A stretch of 12,778 bases of DNA from Discostella pseudostelligera. Taxonomy: Eukaryota; Bacillariophyta; Thalassiosirophyceae; Thalassiosirales; Thalassiosiraceae. Positions 7,190 to 12,778 of this stretch are shown in pieces. A program made the translations under genes and the position numbers. Location of the stretch: positions 1-12,778 of the forward strand of contig JALLBK010001101.1 in NCBI GenBank assembly GCA_036940085.1. The letters are read 5' to 3'. Below the pieces are notes generated by a model. The model did not search any database and was not told the origin of the DNA. It saw only the letters and a program-made list of their open reading frames with translations. Positions within the stretch are counted from its first letter, which is position 1; each line of letters opens with the position of its first letter.

Positions 7190-7589
7190 TCCATTTCGTA
7201 TCTACGGCGTATCGTACCTACCCTCACTCTTTAGATCCAAGATGGCGGGAATCTTCAACTTCCGGCAGGCCTTCCCATTAGTAATGCATCAATTCATTTA
7301 ATCAGGAAGATGACCTAACTTCATTTTAAGAATTATTATCTATGAATCTGAATCATTTCATTTCGGTCATCCTATTGTGTCAATGCGCCCGCCTCCTTCT
7401 CGTGCTTTTTGTTGTTCCTGCCGAAAAGGAAAAAGAACATCAAAATCCTCTTGCTTTTGGCACCGCTTCTCTTGGGTTTGGGCCGCTACCTCGACCATCA
7501 TTCGACAAACTATCCACTGAAGGGCGGCGGGCATTTAATATTATCTACAGAGAGAGAGAGGGATTGCATTCCAGGCGGAGAGAATAACA

Positions 7590-10358
7590 ATGATGCGTCA
7601 TGGCCTCGCTCTACGCTCTTCGAAATACATGCTCCACAATGCGACGCGTAAGAATTCTTCCTCCTCGTGTCATCTAGGCGCAGCAACACATCAAGCAAGA
7701 CCACCTTCTTCCATCTTGACTACCTTCCATTCTCGGAAGATTCACATTCAGCCACTGCCAGTACCGGCAGTTGCAATCTACAACTATGATGCATGTGATA
7801 TTCGTGATGAAATTGGCAGCTATGACTATGATGGCAGTAGTTGTGTTGACGATCAAGTGCACCAAGCGTCACATGAACATATGATTTTGGCGTCAGCCGC
7901 CGGCGCTGGCAGCAGTGGCAGTGGTAGTGGCGGAAATTTAACAGCGGGAAGTGGTGGAGATGGCAGCTCAAATCGCTTCGTTCGTCGCAGTGGCGGGGGT
8001 AGTGGCAGTGGCAGCGGTGGCTCCGGCGGCGGCACCCATCAATGTCCCAAGTGCGGTGCACATGTCACATTTCATGAATCAAATGCGTCGGGAAACCAAA
8101 ATGGGAACATACCCAGTAATTGTTTCTACTGTGCAGCTTGCTCGGGATGGTTCCTAATTCCACCCAATGACAATACCAAGGATGATGTGTCGGCTGCCCA
8201 ATCCAAATATTTAATGTCAAAACTTGCGCTGAGTAGTGGGGCTGGTGGAGGTGCAGGTGGGGGAGGCAGCGATGACAATAAGGCAACTGGATTCCCAACG
8301 ACTCCGTCGAATCGCAAGATTTCGCCGTCTCAGTTTGTGATGCAACATGTGAGTAGCTGACAATAATCTATGCACTTAGTGGGTGTTTGCTTTCATGATT
8401 TCATGATTTCATGACCTCAATTTTTATCCCAATCAATTTGCCCTCCATGCATTCATGCATTACAGATTCCGGATCAATCCATCTCCCCACGCAATGCAAA
8501 CGGTGACAAAGTCAACGACGTCCCGCGTCGACCACCTAATCCAATGTTGGATCAACAACATCTCTCGTCGGATCAGGATCGCATTACCCGTCATCGTGCC
8601 ACACCTACCTCTAACCCCTCTGGATCCGGATCATCCTACACCCACCCTCCCCGTCACTCTCGACAGAAGCTACCCACTCCTCGGGAAATATTCGAGGGTC
8701 TTAACGAGTATGTCATTGGACAACGCAACGTCAAGATTGCATTGAGCGTCGGTGTGCACAATCATTACAAACGTATTGCCGTAAGGGAGGCGCAGGATGC
8801 GGCATTGCAGGCTATGCAGGTGGAGGCAATTGAACGGGCGCAGTCGCAGGCGCAACAACAGCAGCAGCAGCGTCGGGAGGGGCACTTGGGAGTTGATCCG
8901 AACGAGGTGTATGATGAGAATTCTGCCTCATTTCGTGAGCCTACCATGGCTGATTTGCGATTGAATCAATTTGGTAGAACTTCGACAATTGTCACCCCTC
9001 CACCTCCTACTTCGGATGGGGATGGTAATTTGAGCAGCACGCCGTTCTGTGAATCGCAAGTATCAAACATCATACCCGATGACGATGCCGATCGATCCAT
9101 TGCGAATCCAAATCACAAAATTGGACCGGAAGTGGAAGATTGTGAATTGGATAAGAGTAACATTATCATCATTGGGCCGACAGGCAGTGGAAAGACGTTG
9201 TTAGTTAAGACTTTGGCAAAGTTAATTGATGTACCGTTGGTGATTTCGGATGCTACATGCTTGACGCAGGCGGGGTATGTCGGAGAAGATGTCGAAAGTA
9301 TTCTGTTCAAGGTGAGAGTGATAAGGATGTGCTCGATTTCATGAAGAACGAAATGTCATTATCTTACGCACCTCCTTTGCTTGATCAGCTGTACCTGGAG
9401 AGTGGACAGGATTTGGAACGTTGCCAGAGAGGCATTGTGTACATCGATGAGATTGACAAGATTCGCAAGAGTGGAGGAAATATTAGTATTAGTCGAGATG
9501 TCTCCGGCGAAGGGGTGCAGCATGCGTTGCTGAAAATTGTTGAGGGGCATGTAATTAATGTTCCCAAGGTACGCGAGCCCAACATGCATATCGGGATGTG
9601 ATTTAATATGTGATATGACCTCGCACTCTGACGGTTCATCTGCATATCAAATTCATTTTCCGCAGGAACCCGGACGCAAGAATCCAAGGGGTGACTTTAT
9701 CCAGATTGATACAACAAACATCCTCTTTATTAGTGGTGGTGCATTCGCTGGACTTGAGCAAATAATCAACAAGCGCATGGACGCCGCCTCCATCGGCTTT
9801 GGAGCTAAAATGAAGAAGAACATAGAAGATTTCAAAGTGCAGGGGAAGTACTTTGATAGTGCCATACCCAAAGATCTTGTCCATTACGGTATGATCCCTG
9901 AGTACATCGGTAGATTTCCTGTAATTGTTTCCACTAGGGGTCTTGACGAGAAGAGTTTGGTGGACATCTTGACCGTTCCTAAGAATTCTCTAATCAAGCA
10001 ATACACCTTCCAATTTGCCATGAATGGCGTGAGCTTCCATGCCACGGAGTGTGCCTTGAAGGAAATTGCGAAGTTGGCATTCAGTCGAGGATCAGGGGCG
10101 CGAGGACTGAGGTCGATCACTGAGAACATTTTGATGGAGACGATGTTTGTGGTTCCATCGATAGAGAGTGTTCACACTGTTTACCTTGATGCTCCCGCAG
10201 TTCGTGGTGAAAGGAAGCCGATACTTTTGAAGCATCCTGATATGACTGGTGCGAAGTTCGAGGAGCTTATGAAGGAAGGTCAAACGTGGGAAGATTTGGA
10301 GGGTGCAGAGCTTGTACAGTTGGACGAAAGCGAAGAATACTTAAGTGAGGCGGCATAG
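7590..10358 (+). CDS. CLPX: Mitochondrial-type ClpX, AAA+ unfoldase of ClpXP protease (four exons, 825 aa)
   Basis: Exons are 7590-8348, 8466-9311, 9389-9568 and 9666-10358. Introns of 117, 77 and 97 bp begin GTGAGT, GTGAGA and GTACGC, end in CAG and are all phase 0. The joins restore the ClpX alignment exactly, e.g. ESILFK to [15 protein letters not shown]. An in-frame TAA at 7536-7538 makes 7590 the first Met. The Arg/Ser-rich, acid-poor N terminus looks like a mitochondrial presequence. A Gly/Ser linker is followed by the zinc-binding domain (C152, C155, C181, C184; C178 is extra). Then come Walker A G490-PTGSGKT497, pore loop GYVGED, Walker B IVYIDEID (D555, E556), the ClpP-docking tripeptide I638-G-F640 and sensor-2 GARGLRS with R741. 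A Gln-rich insertion lies between the YVIGQ region and Walker A. The intact IGF loop implies it docks on ClpP. The bacterial RKH loop reads RKN. Confidence 0.93.
8391..8414. repeat. Three tandem copies of TTTCATGA in CLPX intron 1
   Basis: Perfect 8-bp units start at 8391, 8399 and 8407 inside the 117-bp first intron. ATGCATTCATGCATTACAG follows at the acceptor. Probably replication slippage; a splicing role cannot be judged from sequence. Confidence 0.7.
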
Positions 10359-10830
10359 GAGACACGCTAGTTGGGATTTTACTTTCATGTCTGGACTAAA
10401 CAATAATCAAATGTAGATTCTATGACGTGAACATGATAGAACAATAACATCATCAGAAGAACAAACTGCAACATCCGTACCAACCTCCAACTTCCAATAC
10501 TCGAATGCATGCGCTTGCCACCAACCTCCAATCCGCCTCGTCTGAACTCAGAAGCTAGGTAGAAGCTCCCTGAGCTAACTTCTTACACGTGGATACAACA
10601 TAACCCTTCCCTATGTTTTCTGGTAGACTGAAAGGCCACGTGGAGTTGAACCGCTCATCCCTCCATCCACTCCGCACTCCGCCACCTCTTATGCATTGAA
10701 TTCTCTCTGGTCGCATTGTCATTTTCATCACCACGACATAATCGATCATCGACATCATTTGCAATAACGACTAGGTATCGCTCGAGTGCGGAGTTTCTTC
10801 AGAGATGAATCAGAATCAGACTAGAAATAA
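10359..10830. other. Intergenic region between CLPX and the small membrane protein gene
   Basis: This 472-bp stretch contains the CLPX 3' end and the next promoter. ACCAACCTCCAA occurs twice (10479-10490 and 10520-10531). CACGTG occurs at 10586-10591 and 10637-10642, each followed by G. A 69-codon minus-strand ORF (10764-10555) has no convincing features. I see no RNA gene. Confidence 0.45.
10586..10642. promoter_or_regulatory. Pair of CACGTGG boxes
   Basis: CACGTG at 10586-10591 and 10637-10642, 51 bp apart, lie 190-245 bp before the start codon of the downstream small gene. They are candidate bHLH/bZIP sites, by motif only. Confidence 0.35.
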
Positions 10831-11386
10831 ATGAAGACAACTAATTTCCTCAACCAGCTAAGACAATTTGCGGAGAAGAATCCCAAGTCGTCGTCTGCGA
10901 TGCTAGTTGTAAGCACGGCGATCGCTTGCGGTGAGATTGTATGGTCCTGTTTTGGTACTCTAATTGCTCACCTTATCTTTTCGTCTCACATCATGTTATC
11001 GGCTGCTGAATCAAATGTGAATATTTTTACCGAACTTGATAGCGACAATAGTGGCAAGTATTGAGTTACGTGACAGATACAACAACAATTTACAAAATCA
11101 ATCAGTGCCGGCGAAGGACATGATGTATTCAATGAACGAGGCACAATTGGCGGCAATGGTTGAAAATGCAAAGTCGTCGTCTTGGCAAGAGAACTTACAC
11201 AATGCCAGCGATGCTCAGCAACGATTTATGCTCCCTGGTCGCGACATTGATAATGATGTAGATACACCGGAATATGTGAAGAGAATCGATGAAAGAAGCC
11301 AGGAGATATTGAGAGAGGACATCGAACGAAGGGAAAGAGAACGACAGGAGGAGAGTGATCCATCTAGAACCAGATTCTGGAGATGA
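10831..11386 (+). CDS. Small single-span membrane protein, two exons (147 aa), function unknown
   Basis: Exon 1 is 10831-10930 and exon 2 is 11043-11386. The 112-bp intron has donor GTGAGA, is T-rich and ends TTGATAG, the first AG after the donor. Splicing in phase 1 (G with CG) gives ...STAIACATIVASIELRD..., a continuous hydrophobic segment at about residues 22-40. Before it is a short, mildly basic N terminus; after it is a hydrophilic tail ending in a charged, probably helical stretch (about 113-147) rich in Glu and Arg. A second in-frame acceptor 9 nt downstream (11050-11051) would delete three residues. This topology is common in small organelle inner-membrane or ER proteins. I do not recognise the family. 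Without splicing, exon 1 would run to a 77-codon ORF, which I consider less likely. Confidence 0.65.
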
Positions 11387-11739
11387 TTTATGCAACAATA
11401 ATAGAATGCTATGGTGAATGGTTGTCGGATGCAACGAAGAGCGATATAATTATAACACAAATAAATATCTAGTGGCAATCGCAATTCGCAATGGTCATTC
11501 CAGATTATGGATAAATGATCATGATATGGTACCAAGAATACCTACTAATTTGTTCTAAACATATAGTTGGACGAGATAGCCATGAACATGCACCATGAGC
11601 ATTTACAATTGAAGACAGAAATAGCCACTGAGGTCGCCCTACCAACACAATTTCACTCTATGATTTATGATATGCATGATGAATTATTCGCAGGGTGAAA
11701 ACGAATTACAATATCGTATGAAAGCGACATCATCTCAAC
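11387..11739. other. Convergent intergenic region
   Basis: This 353-bp, A/T-rich spacer separates two convergent genes. It contains AATAAATATC (about 11460-11469), which could serve as a polyadenylation signal for the plus-strand gene. I see no ORF, RNA gene or notable repeat. Confidence 0.4.
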
Positions 11740-12496
11740 TCATAACCTCCTTGACTTTCCTCCCTTTGAAAAATTTCTTGATGTCGTCGCTACTTTCATC
11801 TTCAGCGCTTGCTCGTCATGTAAGCTACCCCGACGAAGACGCTTCCGCTCTTTTTCAGCCTTACTTGCCTCAAGATTGTCGAGCTTCACTTTCATGTCTG
11901 AATTTCTGTTCGGCTTATTTGTCTTTGAATCATTGTTCCTTCGCTTATTCTCCTTCATTTTCTTTCTCCTCTCGTGCTCGAGCTTCTTTTGATCGGGCGC
12001 ACCCTTCCGAGGCTTGCCGCTTAGGTGTTCTAATTTAAGTGCAGCGTCACCTTTTGTGTCGTAATTGTGATGGCGAGTCTTCTTATCGACACCACCTGCG
12101 ATATCCTGAATCTCAATATTAAGTGCCTTCGCCGCCTCTTTTAGCGTAGCCGCTACCTTTTCCGCGTGCTTTTCTTCCTTCTGTATCGCCTTATCCATAT
12201 TTGTTCCTTCTATTTTACTATGTGACTTCTTCCTTTCCTTCCTATTGTCTTTGTCATCATGTTTCACTTTTTTATCTCTCAATGATCGCGAGGAGTCTAA
12301 ATTCTAGATTGAACGAGAAGAGAATAATATCATACAGAACCGTAAGCAAATTGAGAAGAAGAGTGACTCCGCGACGTAGAATACGCAATTCAATTAAGTA
12401 CTCCGACACGTACTAAAAAATAGAACTCACTTCTGCGGCGATCAGTGATGGGGCTATCGCTACCAGCATTATCAGTAAAACAGTAATGTATTTCAT
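11740..12496 (-). CDS. Secreted lysine-rich, cysteine-free protein, two exons (209 aa); possible biosilica-type protein
   Basis: Exon 1 is 12496-12431 (22 codons) and exon 2 is 12303-11740. The 127-bp intron has donor GTGAGT and acceptor ATCTAG after a pyrimidine-rich tract; the join is phase 0. Exon 1 is a textbook signal peptide: MKY, a hydrophobic core (ITVLLIMLVAIAPSLIA) and Ala residues for cleavage after A20 or A21. The mature part is very rich in Lys, Arg, Asp, Glu and Asn, with no Cys or Trp and one Phe, and is likely disordered with some charged helix. KxxK spacings are frequent (KKVK, KEEK, KPRK, KENK, KTNK, KAEK, KGGK), and the C terminus is KSRRL. In diatoms, secreted proteins with KxxK lysine clusters and RxL processing sites include silaffins, hence the hypothesis. 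Exon 2 read alone would look like a nuclear or nucleolar protein; the first exon changes that reading. Confidence 0.65.
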
Positions 12497-12778
12497 GATT
12501 CATGTATCAAGACTTGCTATGGCAAGGTGTAATGGGCGATGATATGTTGTGTTGTCCGGTATGATTGTCAACAACAACTCGTCACTCGTCGGTGCATCGC
12601 GGACCGCGGACAATCGACATCCAGCCCCCTTTTGCTTTTGCCGCGTATGGACTTCCTACACAACCATCATTCGTGTCTCTTCTATCCACATCCCATTTCA
12701 AAAAGAAGAGAGGTGCACGAAGCAAAATACACCCATCATCATTACTACTACAGACATCAGGTAGTCGGAGGTCGGATC
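12497..12778. other. Upstream region of the lysine-rich protein gene
   Basis: This 282-bp stretch is the likely promoter of the minus-strand gene. It holds a tandem 7-mer CGCGGAC (two copies, about 12598-12611) and a 7-bp inverted pair GATTGTC/GACAATC (12563-12569 and 12609-12615). I see no gene. Confidence 0.35.

Larger units (their letters stand above)
6953..7589. other. Intergenic region upstream of CLPX
   Basis: This 637-bp stretch should contain the 3' end of the synthase transcript and the CLPX promoter. It has a 12-bp tandem duplication (7121-7144), a CACGTG (7184-7189), an E2F-like GATGGCGGGAA (7241-7251, matching the last 9 of 11 consensus bases) and a GA run (about 7549-7561) just before the start codon. 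An 81-codon ORF at 7342-7587 starts with a hydrophobic stretch but ends 3 bp before the CLPX start and has no recognisable homology; I do not call it a gene. Confidence 0.5.

Noticed and set aside
7248..7262. Heat-shock-element-like GAA/TTC units upstream of CLPX
   Set aside because: Only two correctly spaced units; a convincing element needs three.
7342..7587. 81-codon ORF with a hydrophobic N terminus just before CLPX
   Set aside because: It ends 3 bp before the CLPX start, has no recognisable domain, and could at most be an upstream ORF.
7409..7651. 80-codon ORF with a signal-like stretch overlapping the CLPX start
   Set aside because: It is out of frame with CLPX, composed of 5' UTR and presequence shadow, with no good splice into a gene.
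10831..11064. 77-codon unspliced ORF ending in an EF-hand-like FTELDSDNSGKY
   Set aside because: The EF-hand-like residues fall in the intron and the frame stops at once. The GTGAGA donor, T-rich tract and first AG give a better spliced protein.
12304..12430. Earlier acceptor (TTTTTTAG at about 12413) for the lysine-rich gene
   Set aside because: It would make an 18-nt intron and a frame that does not continue into the lysine-rich ORF.
1..12778. CRISPR arrays, tRNA or rRNA genes, bacterial mobile elements
   Set aside because: None seen on either strand; spliced genes indicate eukaryotic nuclear DNA.

Overview
The window looks like nuclear DNA of a compact-genome eukaryotic microbe, most likely a photosynthetic stramenopile; a centric diatom is my best guess (moderate confidence, by inference only). 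It has six protein genes on both strands. Introns are short (77-127 bp), mostly with GTGAG[A/T] donors. There are long homopolymer amino-acid runs (Asn, Gln, His, Gly, Ser, Thr), a mitochondrial-type ClpX, and a bacterial-type CDP-diacylglycerol synthase. One base (5111) is an N.

Layout. 114-3815 (+) is a large uninterrupted ORF of 1,233 aa: a disordered N-terminal half, a helical middle, two or three SUMO-interaction-like motifs, one RanBP2/NZF zinc finger with ubiquitin-binding-type residues, and a C-terminal bromodomain-like region. Converging on it is a two-exon multi-pass membrane protein, possibly of the TLC family (5102-3947, -). That gene diverges across about 690 bp from a CDP-diacylglycerol synthase (5795-6952, +). 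The shared upstream region is unusual: three perfect E2F-type sites in a 21-bp tandem array, a CACGTG and a TGACGTCA palindrome, CTACGTAG-containing palindromes, and a 16-bp inverted repeat enclosing all of these. Next come a four-exon ClpX gene (7590-10358, +), a two-exon gene for a small single-span membrane protein (10831-11386, +), and a two-exon gene on the minus strand (12496-11740) for a Lys-rich, Cys-free protein with a signal peptide.

How the genes relate. There are no operons; each gene appears to have its own promoter. ClpX is the ATPase of mitochondrial ClpXP proteolysis. The synthase supplies CDP-diacylglycerol for phospholipids and shares its intergenic region with a membrane protein that may also act on lipids, so the E2F array would plausibly tie membrane synthesis to the cell cycle. 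Most worth following up: the 1,233-aa protein, which carries candidate readers for acetyl-lysine, ubiquitin and SUMO in one chain; the E2F array inside an inverted-repeat element; and the secreted lysine-rich protein, which in a diatom would be a candidate biosilica-associated protein.
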